Assembly: GCA_021713395.1 (NCBI GenBank) | Contig: JAKJJT010000004.1 | Coordinates: forward strand, 95,737 to 159,736 | DNA from: Thiotrichales bacterium 19S9-11 | Lineage (GTDB): Bacteria > Pseudomonadota > Gammaproteobacteria > Francisellales > Francisellaceae | Length of the DNA stretch: 64,000 nucleotides | Direction of reading: 5' to 3' | Part shown: positions 26,320 through 35,252 of the stretch, piece after piece | Layout of the letters: each line of letters begins with the position of its first letter | Position numbering within the stretch: the first letter of the stretch is position 1 | Program-made: the position numbers and the translations under genes | The notes under the pieces: generated by a model | Seen by the model: the letters and a program-made list of their open reading frames with translations, nothing else | Told to the model about the DNA's origin: nothing | Databases searched by the model: none

Positions 26320-27290
26320 AAATGCAGCAGATACTTCTCTTGAGTAACTATAAGCCCATTAAACATATCGTTAAGTGTTTATTGTTATCTATTATATTAG
26401 GTGCGTTGGTTGGTGCTTGGCTATTTATCAGTGCTTTAAAGCAGCCAGAGGGTTCAAAATATTTAGTTGTTTGGGAATTTATGATACCAAGAATCTTACT
26501 TGATATTACATCAGGTATTTTGTTTTCTTTATCAGGGGCATTACTACAAGCAACATTAAGAAACTCAATGGCCTCACCTGAGATTTTAGGGCTTAGCTCT
26601 TGTAGCATTCTTGCTATATTTATCGCTGGCCTATTGGGCGTTAGTTATAATGTTGGCGTGTTTCAAATGATTTCTTTTATAGGTGCGTCATTTGCCGCAA
26701 TCTTGATTTGCTCATTGGCAAAGAAAAATGGAAAAACAAATATTTTACAACTGGTGCTTATTGGTAGCGGTATAGCAATTTTTTCTAAGGCATTATTACA
26801 ACTGTTTGCAGTGAATATGCCACCAGAAATGACAGCATTATTAAGCTTTATGTCTGGTTCAACCTATGGCGCAACATGGGCGTTAGTTAATCACTTGATT
26901 CCTTGGGCATTAATCATTGTATTAATCACTTTATTTTTTAGGAAAAAACTTTCTTTTCTCTGGTTGGATGAATTAGTTGCAAAAAGTATTGGTTTTCCAA
27001 TTGAGTTTGTGCGCATGTTTGCATTACTAATTGCTGTAACGGCAATAGCAATTGCTGTGACAGGCGTAGGGAATCTTGGTTTTGTTGGGCTTATTGCACC
27101 CAATATGGCTCTATTAATTGCTAAAAATGATCGAGAGTGGATTATGCCATATTCAGCTATATTAGGTGCATTATTAGTTATATTTGCTGATATGCTAAAT
27201 ATTGTTTTATTTGACCCAATTGAAATTCCAGTAGGACTAATTACAACAATTATTGGCACACCTTACTTTATTTGGTTATTAAGAAAATGA
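26316..27290 (+). CDS. FecCD-family metal-chelate ABC permease, second
   Basis: The 324-residue partner permease. It carries MIPRILLDITSGILFSLSGA and LLQATLRNSMASPEILGLSS near the N-terminus and the coupling segment VTGVGNLGFVGLIAPNMALL toward the C-terminus. The ATG overlaps the stop of the first permease gene (ATGA) and has AAAGGA upstream. It then overlaps the ATPase gene in the same manner. Two distinct FecC/FecD-type subunits imply a heterodimeric channel as in the ferric citrate system. Confidence 0.92.
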   Translation: MKMQQILLLSNYKPIKHIVKCLLLSIILGALVGAWLFISALKQPEGSKYLVVWEFMIPRILLDITSGILFSLSGALLQATLRNSMASPEILGLSSCSILAIFIAGLLGVSYNVGVFQMISFIGASFAAILICSLAKKNGKTNILQLVLIGSGIAIFSKALLQLFAVNMPPEMTALLSFMSGSTYGATWALVNHLIPWALIIVLITLFFRKKLSFLWLDELVAKSIGFPIEFVRMFALLIAVTAIAIAVTGVGNLGFVGLIAPNMALLIAKNDREWIMPYSAILGALLVIFADMLNIVLFDPIEIPVGLITTIIGTPYFIWLLRK

Positions 27291-28051
27291 TTGAAACAAA
27301 AAATTTACAAGCAGGTTATCAGGATAAAGTGATACTAAATGATATTTCATTGACCATCGTACCTGAAAAAATTACGGCAATTATTGGCACAAATGGTAGT
27401 GGTAAGTCAACGCTACTAAAACAGTTAGGCGGTATTGAGAAGCCTAAAAAAGGTCAAATTACGATCAATGGCCAAAATATTCAGTCATTAAGACGCAAAG
27501 TATTAGCACAACGAGTTGGTTTTTTACCTCAGCAGGCACAAGCGCCAGAGGGTGCAACTGTTAAAGATATTGTTGCACTGGGTCGTTATCCTCACCACAG
27601 TATGTTTAAACAAAATATAAAGCAGGATTTAGAAAAGATTCATAGTGCTTTAACAGAAGTTGGTCTATTACCATTATTAAACACTCAGTTTTCTGCTTTA
27701 TCTGGCGGGCAGAAACAGCGCGCTTGGCTTTCAATGATTTTAGCACAAGATACGGATACTTTACTATTAGATGAACCAACAACATATCTCGACATTGCGC
27801 ATCAAAAACAATTGTTAGAACTTTTACAAAAGCTTAATCGAAATTTAAATAAAACAATCGTGATGGTTCTACATGATATCAATCAAGTTTATCAATATAG
27901 TGATTATGTTATTGTGCTGAAAGAAGGCAAAATCATTGCATCAGGCTTAACTAAGGAAGTAGTCAATCAAGAAACGATTTATCAGGCATTTGATGTGGCA
28001 TCACAATTTATCCCTTGTGGTAATCATCAGCGTGATTATATTGTGGTTTAA
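27287..28051 (+). CDS. FecE-family ATPase of metal-chelate ABC importer
   Basis: The cytoplasmic ATPase of the importer, about 254 residues. Walker A is IIGTNGSGKSTLLKQLGG, the Q-loop region GFLPQQAQAPEGATVKDIV, the signature motif FSALSGGQKQRAWLSMILAQ, Walker B TLLLDEPTTYLDIAHQ, and the H-loop VMVLHDINQVYQY. These are typical of the FecE/FhuC group. The ATG at 27287 overlaps the permease stop codon; a TTG at 27272 is less likely. It is the last gene of the Fur-box operon. Confidence 0.94.
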   Translation: MIETKNLQAGYQDKVILNDISLTIVPEKITAIIGTNGSGKSTLLKQLGGIEKPKKGQITINGQNIQSLRRKVLAQRVGFLPQQAQAPEGATVKDIVALGRYPHHSMFKQNIKQDLEKIHSALTEVGLLPLLNTQFSALSGGQKQRAWLSMILAQDTDTLLLDEPTTYLDIAHQKQLLELLQKLNRNLNKTIVMVLHDINQVYQYSDYVIVLKEGKIIASGLTKEVVNQETIYQAFDVASQFIPCGNHQRDYIVV

Positions 28052-28077
28052 AGCAAGAACCTATATTGTCTTAAAAA

Positions 28078-28107
28078 TTTTCTTTTCAACTATAATTCTG
28101 TTATGAT
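28078..28107 (+). promoter_or_regulatory. Probable tRNA-Pro promoter
   Basis: TTTTCT (28078-28083) and TATGAT (28102-28107) are 18 bp apart, placing transcription start about nine bases ahead of the tRNA. A second -10-like TATAAT lies at 28091-28096 with TTGTCT 19 bp upstream of it. The choice between them is uncertain. Confidence 0.4.
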
Positions 28108-28122
28108 GATTTGCGAAAAAAT

Positions 28123-28199
28123 CGGGGCGTAGCGCAGCCTGGTAGCGTACTAGCATGGGGCGCTAGGGGTCGTGGGTTCAAATCCCGCCGTCCCGACCA
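28123..28199 (+). tRNA. tRNA-Pro (anticodon GGG)
   Basis: The 77-base gene folds as a cloverleaf. Acceptor CGGGGCG pairs with CGTCCCG (one G-T pair). The D arm is GCGC/GCGT. The anticodon stem CTAGC/GCTAG encloses the loop ATGGGGC with anticodon GGG, and the T arm is GTGGG-TTCAAAT-CCCGC. The terminal CCA is encoded. It reads CCC and CCT proline codons. It lies between the metal-uptake operon and waaC. Confidence 0.97.
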
Positions 28200-28228
28200 T
28201 GAAATAACAAGTAAATAGTGTTAGTCTT

Positions 28229-29257
28229 ATGTCAAAACGAATACTAATTATCAAAACGTCTTCTTTAGGTGATGTGATTCATACGCTTCCAGCGATTACG
28301 GAAGCTAAAAAACACCATCCTGATATACAATTTGACTGGGTAGTAGAAGAGCCATTTCAAGAAATACCCAAGCTACACCCAAGTGTTGATCGTGTGATTC
28401 CAGTTGCAATTCGTCGTTGGCGTAAGAGTTGGTTTAAACACTTTAAAAATAAAGAAGTTCAGTCTTTTATTAAATCATTACGTTTAGAAAAGTATGATTT
28501 AGTCATTGATGCGCAAGGTTTATTTAAAAGTGCACTGATTAGTCGTTTTGCTAAAGGAAAAGTTGTTGGGCTTGACCGTCATAGTGCAAGAGAAGGCTGG
28601 GTTTCACGTATTTTTTATAATAAGTCATATCATGTTAAAAAAGGTCAGCATGCCATTATCCGAGTTAAGCAGTTATTTGCTAAGTGCCTAGATTATGTTT
28701 CAGATGATAATGCGATTGAATATGGCCTATCTTATCGTTGGGATAAAGAAAAAGCCTCTTCTCGTATTTGCTTTTTACATGCAACGACTTGGCAGAGTAA
28801 GCATTGGCCAGAAATCTACTGGCGCACTTTAGCTGAACTAAGTGGTAAGGCAGGTTATCAAGTGGTTTTACCTTGGGGTAATGAAAAAGAAAAAGAGCGT
28901 GCAGATCGCATTGCTAATGGTCTTGATCATGTAGAAGTTTTACCTAAAATGACAATTACAGAGTTGGCTGAATACTTCTCAACCCTAGCTGGCGTTGTTT
29001 CAGTTGATACAGGTTTAGCGCACTTATCAGCGGCAATTGAAGTGCCAACGGTATCTGTTTATGGTTCAACCAATCCAAACTTAACCTCAACCAAAGGTGT
29101 TAATCAAGTGCATTTAGGTGCAGACTATGCTTGTGCACCTTGCTTAAAGCGCCAATGTCAATTTGATCAAAAAGAACATAACGTTTATCCACCATGTTAT
29201 CAGACAGTGGATCCTGATAAGGTATGGGGTAATTTAAAAAAACTGGCATTACTGTAA
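28229..29257 (+). CDS. waaC: LPS heptosyltransferase I
   Basis: A GT9 enzyme that adds the first L-glycero-D-manno-heptose to Kdo of the LPS inner core. The 342-residue protein has the conserved start RILIIKTSSLGDVIHTLPAI, WVVEEPFQEIPKLHPSVDRV, LVIDAQGLFKSALISR, and VVSVDTGLAHLSAAIEVPTV followed by SVYGSTNP. Its motifs match WaaC better than WaaF. The Cys-rich CAPCLKRQCQF near the C-terminus is common in this enzyme. The stop codon overlaps the nudC start by one base. Confidence 0.93.
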   Translation: MSKRILIIKTSSLGDVIHTLPAITEAKKHHPDIQFDWVVEEPFQEIPKLHPSVDRVIPVAIRRWRKSWFKHFKNKEVQSFIKSLRLEKYDLVIDAQGLFKSALISRFAKGKVVGLDRHSAREGWVSRIFYNKSYHVKKGQHAIIRVKQLFAKCLDYVSDDNAIEYGLSYRWDKEKASSRICFLHATTWQSKHWPEIYWRTLAELSGKAGYQVVLPWGNEKEKERADRIANGLDHVEVLPKMTITELAEYFSTLAGVVSVDTGLAHLSAAIEVPTVSVYGSTNPNLTSTKGVNQVHLGADYACAPCLKRQCQFDQKEHNVYPPCYQTVDPDKVWGNLKKLALL

Positions 29258-30087
29258 TGGAAGCATTTACTCAGAAAACGGCATTTATTCGATCTCCATT
29301 AAATGGAAATATTAAACCAAAAGATAATGACTACCTGTTTATTTATGATCATAAAAGACGTATGGCATTGGATGATTTTAGTCCTGTTGTATTTCATAAA
29401 GTCAAAAATAGCTTAACGCATGCAAACTTTTATGCATTTGGCCAAATTAATGAGCAAGCTTGCTTTATCTGTTACCCAAATGAACCTTATGATACTTACC
29501 CATATATGGATTTACGTTTTGTATTTGATAAGTTAGATGAGTCAGTTTTTCAAGCGGCAAGTTATGCGTCACATTTGGCTTATTGGCATGAAGTGAACCG
29601 TCATTGCAGTGCTTGCGGTAAGGAGATGACAGATAAAGATGATGAGCAGGCAAGGGCTTGCAGTCAATGTGGCCATGTTGTTTATACACAGATTTCACCG
29701 TCGATTATTGTATTAATTAAAAAAGATGATGAGTTATTACTCGCCCGATCACACTACTTTACAACGGGTCGATATAGTTTAGTTGCAGGTTATGTAGAGC
29801 CAGGTGAGACTTTAGAGCAAGCAGTTGAACGTGAAGTCTTTGAAGAGGTGGGTATTAAAGTAAGAAATATTCAATATAAAGCCTCTCAGCCTTGGCCATT
29901 TAGCTCATCGCTAATGATTGGTTTTAGTGCTGATTATGATTCAGGTGAGATTAAGATTGACCCGCAAGAAATTGAAGATGCTCAATGGTTTAAAATAAAT
30001 CAGCTGCCGGAGTTGCCAACTGAAATCTCAATTGCTTATCAGTTAATTACAAATTATTGTAAAGATATCGATTTATTGCACTTTTAG
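29257..30087 (+). CDS. nudC: NAD+ diphosphatase / NADH pyrophosphatase
   Basis: A Nudix hydrolase that cleaves NAD(H), and in E. coli removes NAD caps from RNA. The 276-residue product has an N-terminal domain, a zinc ribbon made by HCSACGK and ACSQCGH, and the Nudix box GYVEPGETLEQAVEREVFEE-VGI. The SQPWPFSSSLMIGF motif that distinguishes NudC from other Nudix enzymes follows the box. It is translationally coupled to waaC by a TAATG overlap, a linkage without obvious functional meaning. Confidence 0.95.
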   Translation: MEAFTQKTAFIRSPLNGNIKPKDNDYLFIYDHKRRMALDDFSPVVFHKVKNSLTHANFYAFGQINEQACFICYPNEPYDTYPYMDLRFVFDKLDESVFQAASYASHLAYWHEVNRHCSACGKEMTDKDDEQARACSQCGHVVYTQISPSIIVLIKKDDELLLARSHYFTTGRYSLVAGYVEPGETLEQAVEREVFEEVGIKVRNIQYKASQPWPFSSSLMIGFSADYDSGEIKIDPQEIEDAQWFKINQLPELPTEISIAYQLITNYCKDIDLLHF

Positions 30088-30088
30088 A

Positions 30089-30400
30089 CTAGTAAATTTT
30101 TAATGTCAGTTTTCTTTTACCAATAATGCGACAGATACGATAAATAGTTTCTAAGCTGTAGGATGCTTTGGCTTTTAAAATTCTATTAGCCTGTGATTTA
30201 CTTGTTCCAAGCTTTTCAGCTAAAGCATCTAAAGTTAGGTGATTCTTCTCTTTGTACCTCATAACATCATTAGCTAGCTCTTGCCGTGCTAAGATAGCTT
30301 TGCTTTCAGCTTCTACTTCTGCATTTAATTGTGCAGATTCATCAGCAGTTAATAGTTCTTTTTCTAGTTGGTCTAATGACTTGAACTTATATTTACTCAC
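30089..30400 (-). CDS. Orphan HigA-like XRE antitoxin
   Basis: A 103-residue helix-turn-helix protein. The DNA-binding part is LTLDALAEKLGTSKSQANRI, followed by SYSLETIYRICRIIGKRKLT. The N-terminal half (LEKELLTADESAQLNAEVEA) is an acidic helix. The start is taken as GTG at 30400, preceded by GAGAGGAG at good spacing; a longer frame to 30463 has no such signal. Its HTH resembles the antitoxin at 18167. No toxin gene is recognisable upstream, where a toxin would be expected. It may be a solitary regulator or the remnant of a broken pair. Confidence 0.7.
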   Translation of the reverse strand: MSKYKFKSLDQLEKELLTADESAQLNAEVEAESKAILARQELANDVMRYKEKNHLTLDALAEKLGTSKSQANRILKAKASYSLETIYRICRIIGKRKLTLKIY

Positions 30401-30681
30401 GATTATGCTCCTCTCAACATATCTTTTAAAGAACAAAATAGTTCCATTTTTGGTACTTTTCAAGTATTAATTTAAGTATGAAATATTTAAAGTTAATGAT
30501 ATAAGTATTATTTTTTACATCAATAGCGAAATTTAGTATTTCATAAACTATAATTTTTATATAAAATGCCAAAAGCGTTAATCGCTTTTTATCTATTAAA
30601 ATAATAAAATGGCTCAGTAAAAGTTTTAGCCTTATTAAAATAAACATGGCATCAGATGATCTAAGTTAAGGGGTTTGGTCA

Positions 30682-31887
30682 ATGCAAGAAATGAAGCTAT
30701 CTAGGCAACAATTAAATATTGTCTTGATTATTATCTTTATTTCGATGACCGGTATTTTTATATCAGATATTTTTATACCCTCGATGCCGAGTATTGTTGC
30801 AGATTTAAAAACCTCTAAACCATCATTAGAATTTAGCGTACCGTTTTATTTTCTACTGTTTGCTTTAGGCCAACTATTTTTTGGTCCCTTATCTGAAAAG
30901 TTTGGTCGACGTTTTATTGTGTTATGTGGTTTATATATTGCACTTGTGGGTAGTTTAATTACCATTTTTAGTTTTTCTGTGCAGCAGTTATTTATTGGGC
31001 GTGCCATTGAGGCAATAGGTATGGCTGCACCATTATCAATTAGCCGGGCGATTCTACGTGATATCATTAAAAATAATACACTTTATGTTACCGTTAACTC
31101 TTATATGGGTTCAATGATCCTAATTGCACCAGTGATTGCCCCTTTATTTGGTGCCTATTTAGCAATACATTTTGGTTGGCGCTCTAATTTTGGATTTTTA
31201 ATTGTTTTAAATATTTTAGGTCTGTTATTAGCACATTTTGTCTTAACAGAAACGCTGTTAACGCGTAAAAAGAGGATTTCAGCTAAGTTAACTTATCACA
31301 CGTATATTAATATATTAAAAAAACCATTTTTTAGTTTAAATGTTTTTATATCTGCATTATTTATGGCATCAGTTTTAAGTTATTTAGCGCTAAGCTCATT
31401 TTTATTTCAAAAGACTTTAGGCTTATCGATTACGCAGTTTAGTTGGACATTTGCAATTGGAGATGCCTTTATTATTTTAGGTATGCTTGCAAATCCGAGA
31501 ATACTAAAGCACTATAACCTTGATGTAAATATCGGTGTTGGTATTTTCTTTGGCTTATTAGCAGCATTAACTATGGGGCTATTGATTTTATTTGGTTGGG
31601 TTAATGCAATTACCATATTATGTTCTGTTATGTTCTTTAACTTTGCAGCAGGCATAGTTTTTCCGTCCTGTGGTGCTTATGCGATACTACCATTTACAAG
31701 GCGTTTAGGCGCTGTTGGTGCTTTAATGGGAGCGCTTCAAATGCTAACAGCAGGACTATTATCATCAATTATTACACAAGTTCCACTGCCAGCAGTTGAA
31801 TTATTGGCAATTATTTTTACAATTTCTAGTGTGATGGGCCTAACTGCATACCTTGGCTTAATCAAATTGAAAAATAAAACAAAATAA
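30682..31887 (+). CDS. Bcr/CflA-like MFS drug exporter
   Basis: A twelve-span major facilitator of 401 residues. ISDIFIPSMPSIVADLKTSK at the end of the first helix and LFALGQLFFGPLSEKFGRRF, the MFS motif A, are typical of Bcr/CflA proton-driven exporters. RAIEAIGMAAPLSISRAILR follows in the fourth helix. An AAGGGG ribosome site precedes the ATG. It is 12 bp ahead of putA and may be cotranscribed with it, but a functional link to proline is not evident. Substrates could be bicyclomycin-like drugs, sulfonamides or small peptides. Confidence 0.85.
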   Translation: MQEMKLSRQQLNIVLIIIFISMTGIFISDIFIPSMPSIVADLKTSKPSLEFSVPFYFLLFALGQLFFGPLSEKFGRRFIVLCGLYIALVGSLITIFSFSVQQLFIGRAIEAIGMAAPLSISRAILRDIIKNNTLYVTVNSYMGSMILIAPVIAPLFGAYLAIHFGWRSNFGFLIVLNILGLLLAHFVLTETLLTRKKRISAKLTYHTYINILKKPFFSLNVFISALFMASVLSYLALSSFLFQKTLGLSITQFSWTFAIGDAFIILGMLANPRILKHYNLDVNIGVGIFFGLLAALTMGLLILFGWVNAITILCSVMFFNFAAGIVFPSCGAYAILPFTRRLGAVGALMGALQMLTAGLLSSIITQVPLPAVELLAIIFTISSVMGLTAYLGLIKLKNKTK

Positions 31888-31899
31888 AGGTGTAAATGC

Positions 31900-34800
31900 A
31901 TGAACTTATCAAAGGTACATCAAGCTTATCGAAAAAAACTCATGAAACAAATTAGTGATTATTGGTTATTTGATGAAGAAGAAATCGTTAAGTCTTTAGC
32001 TGAGCAAGCAGAATTAACTTCGGCTCAAGCAAACCATATTCAGCATGTTGCAGGTGAGCTCGTTGCCCAAGTTCGAAGAGAGCGTCTAAATACAAGTGGT
32101 TTAGATGCCTTTATGGTGCAGTATGACTTATCTTCTTCTGAAGGGATTGTTCTAATGTGTATGGCTGAGTCATTACTTAGAATTCCAGATGTGGAAACTG
32201 CTGATAAATTGATTAAGGATAAATTAACGGCAGCCAATTGGCATGAGCATTTAGGTAAAAGTGAATCGTTATTTGTCAATGCAGCCACTTGGAGTTTGAT
32301 GTTAACAGGTAAGATAATTAATAAAAAAGAAACGGATACGAAGCATTTTGCAAATACATTAAAAACTTTTCTAAATAAGCGCTCTCGCCCAGTAATTCGT
32401 CGAGCTGTTAAGCATGCAATGAAAGTCTTAGGTAAGCAGTATGTTATGGGTGAAACAATTGATAAAGCCCTAAAAAGAGCCAAGCCAATGGAGAAAAATG
32501 GCTATCGTTATTCCTATGATATGCTAGGTGAAGCTGCAAGAACGATGAAAGATGCAGAGTTTTACTATAAAGAGTATTATGATGCGATTAATGCCATTGG
32601 CAATTCATCATCAGCTAAGTTAGGTAATGTTAGAAATAATGCAGGTATTTCAGTTAAGTTATCTGCACTACACCCAAGATATGAAGTGGCACAGGCAGAT
32701 CGGGTGCACAAAGAGCTGTACCCAAGTCTCTTAACACTGATGGAGTTAGCAAAATCATATAATATTGGGCTTAATATTGATGCAGAAGAAACAGAACGTT
32801 TGGAGCTGTCACTAGAGCTAATAGAACGTCTTGCACATGAAAAGTCACTAGCAGGCTGGCAAGGTTTGGGTATTGTTGTCCAAGCTTACCAAAAGCGTGC
32901 AACTTTTGTATTGGATTACTTGGCTGATTTGGCAAAAAGAACCAATCAACGTTTTATGATTCGCTTGGTTAAAGGTGCTTATTGGGATGCCGAAATTAAA
33001 CACGCTCAAGAAGAGGGCTTAAGTGGTTATCCAGTTTTTACACGTAAGTGCTATACCGACGTTTCTTATCAGGCATGTATTAAAAAGATCTTTGCTAATA
33101 CAAAATATATTTATCCGCAGTTTGCAACACATAATGCATTAACCGTTGCAACTGTCATTGAGTTAGCAGGAGATTACCGAGACTTTGAATTTCAATGTCT
33201 TCATGGTATGGGAACAGCGCTTTATGATCATGTCATTGGTGAGGCTAATTTTGATATTCCAGTTAGGGTTTATGCACCTTGTGGAACGCATGAGCATTTA
33301 CTACCTTATTTAGTGCGTAGATTATTAGAAAATGGTGCTAATAGTTCTTTTGTGAATCGAATTGTTGATGAAAAAGTGCCGATTGATCAGTTAATAGAAG
33401 ACCCGGTTAAAAAAGCTAAACAATTTAAATTTAAACCACATGCGCAAATTGCTTTGCCAAGTTGGATTTATGGAGATGATCGTATGAACTCAAAAGGTTA
33501 TAATATAAATGATATTAAAGTGTTAGAGCAACTTGCGAAAGAAACAGAAAAATTTGCGTCAAAAACATATTTTGCGACACCTTTAATTCATGGTATTGAT
33601 GTCGCAGGTAATGAAAAAAATGCAACGAAGGTCATATCACCAAACGATGGTAAAACAGTTGTTGGTAAATCACTTGATGCAACAGAAGATCAAGTTGATA
33701 TTGCTTATAAAAATGCACTAAAAGCATTTGATCAATGGTCTTTAACTAAAGCTGATGAGCGTGCAGCATGTTTAGAAAAAATGGCGGACTTATTAGAAAA
33801 AAATATGCCAGAAATGATGTCAATTGCAATTAACGAAGCAGGAAAAACACTAGCTAATGCACAAGCAGAAGTTAGAGAAGCTGTTGATTTTTGTCGCTAT
33901 TATGCCAATGAAGCAAGAGCACACTTTTTAGAACCAAAGCAATTACCAGGGCCAACAGGTGAATTAAATGAAATTAGCCTTCATGGCCGAGGTGTTGTTG
34001 TTTGTATCAGTCCTTGGAATTTTCCATTAGCAATTTTCTTAGGTCAAGTGGCAGCATCTTTAGCTGCGGGTAACGTTGTGCTAGCAAAACCAGCTGAACA
34101 AACACCAATTATTGCTTATGAAGCAGTAAAACTACTTTATAAAGCGGGTATTCCTAAAGACGTATTACAGCTTTTACCTGGTCAAGGTGAAACAGTTGGT
34201 GCTAAGTTAATTAATTACCCTAGTATTCAAGGTGTTGTATTTACCGGATCAACTGAAGTTGCACGTATTATTCAAAAAACACTCGCTCAAAAAGAAGGAG
34301 CAATAGTTCCTTTAATTGCTGAAACAGGTGGACAAAATGCGATGGTTGTTGACTCATCTGCTTTAGCAGAACAGGTAGTAGAAGCTGTTGTAAACTCAGC
34401 ATTTGATAGTGCCGGTCAACGTTGTTCCGCTTTACGCGTATTATTCTTACAATCAGATGTGGCTGATCATATCATTGAAATGCTAAAAGGAGCTATGCAA
34501 GAGCTAGTTGTTGGTAATCCAAGTGAGCTTAAAACAGATATAGGTCCTGTGATTGATAAAGAAGCGCAGAGTAATCTTCAAGCACATATTGATCAAATGA
34601 AGGAAAAAGGTGCACTTATCCACCAAGTTGAGGTTGATAAATCACTAAAAGGTACCTTTATTGCGCCAAGTGTTTTTGAAGTTGATAATATCAATGCTTT
34701 AGAAAGAGAAGTGTTTGGCCCTGTTTTACATATTATTCGATTCAAAGCTAATCAGTTAGATGATGTAATCAACCAGATTAATGGTACAGGGTATGGCCTT

Positions 34801-35061
34801 ACCTTTGGTATTCATAGTCGTATTGATGAGACAATTAAGTATTTTAAAGATAGAATTAGAGTTGGTAATGTCTATGTTAACCGTAATATTGTAGGCGCTG
34901 TTGTTGGTGTGCAACCATTTGGTGGTCAAGGTCTATCAGGCACAGGACCTAAAGCAGGTGGACCGCTCTATCTACATCGACTAGCAGTTGAGCGTGTGGT
35001 AAGTACAGATACTACAGCATCAGGCGGTAATGCTTCTTTAATGACTTTGAATGAGTCTTGA
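31900..35061 (+). CDS. putA: Bifunctional proline dehydrogenase / P5C dehydrogenase
   Basis: PutA oxidises proline to glutamate through FAD-dependent proline dehydrogenase and NAD-dependent P5C dehydrogenase, channelling the intermediate. The 1053-residue length is that of the bifunctional type; the N-terminal ribbon-helix-helix repressor domain of E. coli PutA is absent. The FAD domain shows ISVKLSALHPRYE, RLVKGAYWD and YAPCGTHEHLLPYLVRRLLE. The aldehyde dehydrogenase half shows CISPWNFPLAIF, FTGSTEVA, AETGGQNAMVVDS and the catalytic cysteine in SAGQRCSALR (C842). An AAAGGTG ribosome site precedes the ATG. It cannot repress itself, so control must lie elsewhere. Confidence 0.97.
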   Translation: MNLSKVHQAYRKKLMKQISDYWLFDEEEIVKSLAEQAELTSAQANHIQHVAGELVAQVRRERLNTSGLDAFMVQYDLSSSEGIVLMCMAESLLRIPDVETADKLIKDKLTAANWHEHLGKSESLFVNAATWSLMLTGKIINKKETDTKHFANTLKTFLNKRSRPVIRRAVKHAMKVLGKQYVMGETIDKALKRAKPMEKNGYRYSYDMLGEAARTMKDAEFYYKEYYDAINAIGNSSSAKLGNVRNNAGISVKLSALHPRYEVAQADRVHKELYPSLLTLMELAKSYNIGLNIDAEETERLELSLELIERLAHEKSLAGWQGLGIVVQAYQKRATFVLDYLADLAKRTNQRFMIRLVKGAYWDAEIKHAQEEGLSGYPVFTRKCYTDVSYQACIKKIFANTKYIYPQFATHNALTVATVIELAGDYRDFEFQCLHGMGTALYDHVIGEANFDIPVRVYAPCGTHEHLLPYLVRRLLENGANSSFVNRIVDEKVPIDQLIEDPVKKAKQFKFKPHAQIALPSWIYGDDRMNSKGYNINDIKVLEQLAKETEKFASKTYFATPLIHGIDVAGNEKNATKVISPNDGKTVVGKSLDATEDQVDIAYKNALKAFDQWSLTKADERAACLEKMADLLEKNMPEMMSIAINEAGKTLANAQAEVREAVDFCRYYANEARAHFLEPKQLPGPTGELNEISLHGRGVVVCISPWNFPLAIFLGQVAASLAAGNVVLAKPAEQTPIIAYEAVKLLYKAGIPKDVLQLLPGQGETVGAKLINYPSIQGVVFTGSTEVARIIQKTLAQKEGAIVPLIAETGGQNAMVVDSSALAEQVVEAVVNSAFDSAGQRCSALRVLFLQSDVADHIIEMLKGAMQELVVGNPSELKTDIGPVIDKEAQSNLQAHIDQMKEKGALIHQVEVDKSLKGTFIAPSVFEVDNINALEREVFGPVLHIIRFKANQLDDVINQINGTGYGLTFGIHSRIDETIKYFKDRIRVGNVYVNRNIVGAVVGVQPFGGQGLSGTGPKAGGPLYLHRLAVERVVSTDTTASGGNASLMTLNES

Positions 35062-35252
35062 TTAAAATCTCATTCGACAATATTAGGTTAATTGAATTAT
35101 TTCAAAATTTAAAGATATTTATATATGTAAATAAACTATTTATTAACATTTCAATATTGTATTTGTATCATTGTAGTAAAAATATATATTTATATGATCA
35201 TAGTAAATGAATATTATGTTTTAAAGTATATATAATTAATGAGGTTGTGAAG

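Noticed and set aside
26891..27259. 122-codon minus-strand frame opposite the second FecCD permease
   Set aside because: Antisense shadow of a membrane protein gene; its Ile/Asn/Thr-rich translation mirrors hydrophobic codons.
30426..30647. Frame upstream of the orphan antitoxin considered as its toxin
   Set aside because: The 73-residue translation is low-complexity Ile/Leu/Lys without RelE-type motifs, and it ends downstream of the antitoxin ribosome site.
32040..32483. 147-codon minus-strand frame opposite putA
   Set aside because: Fully antisense to a conserved enzyme domain, with no recognisable protein features.
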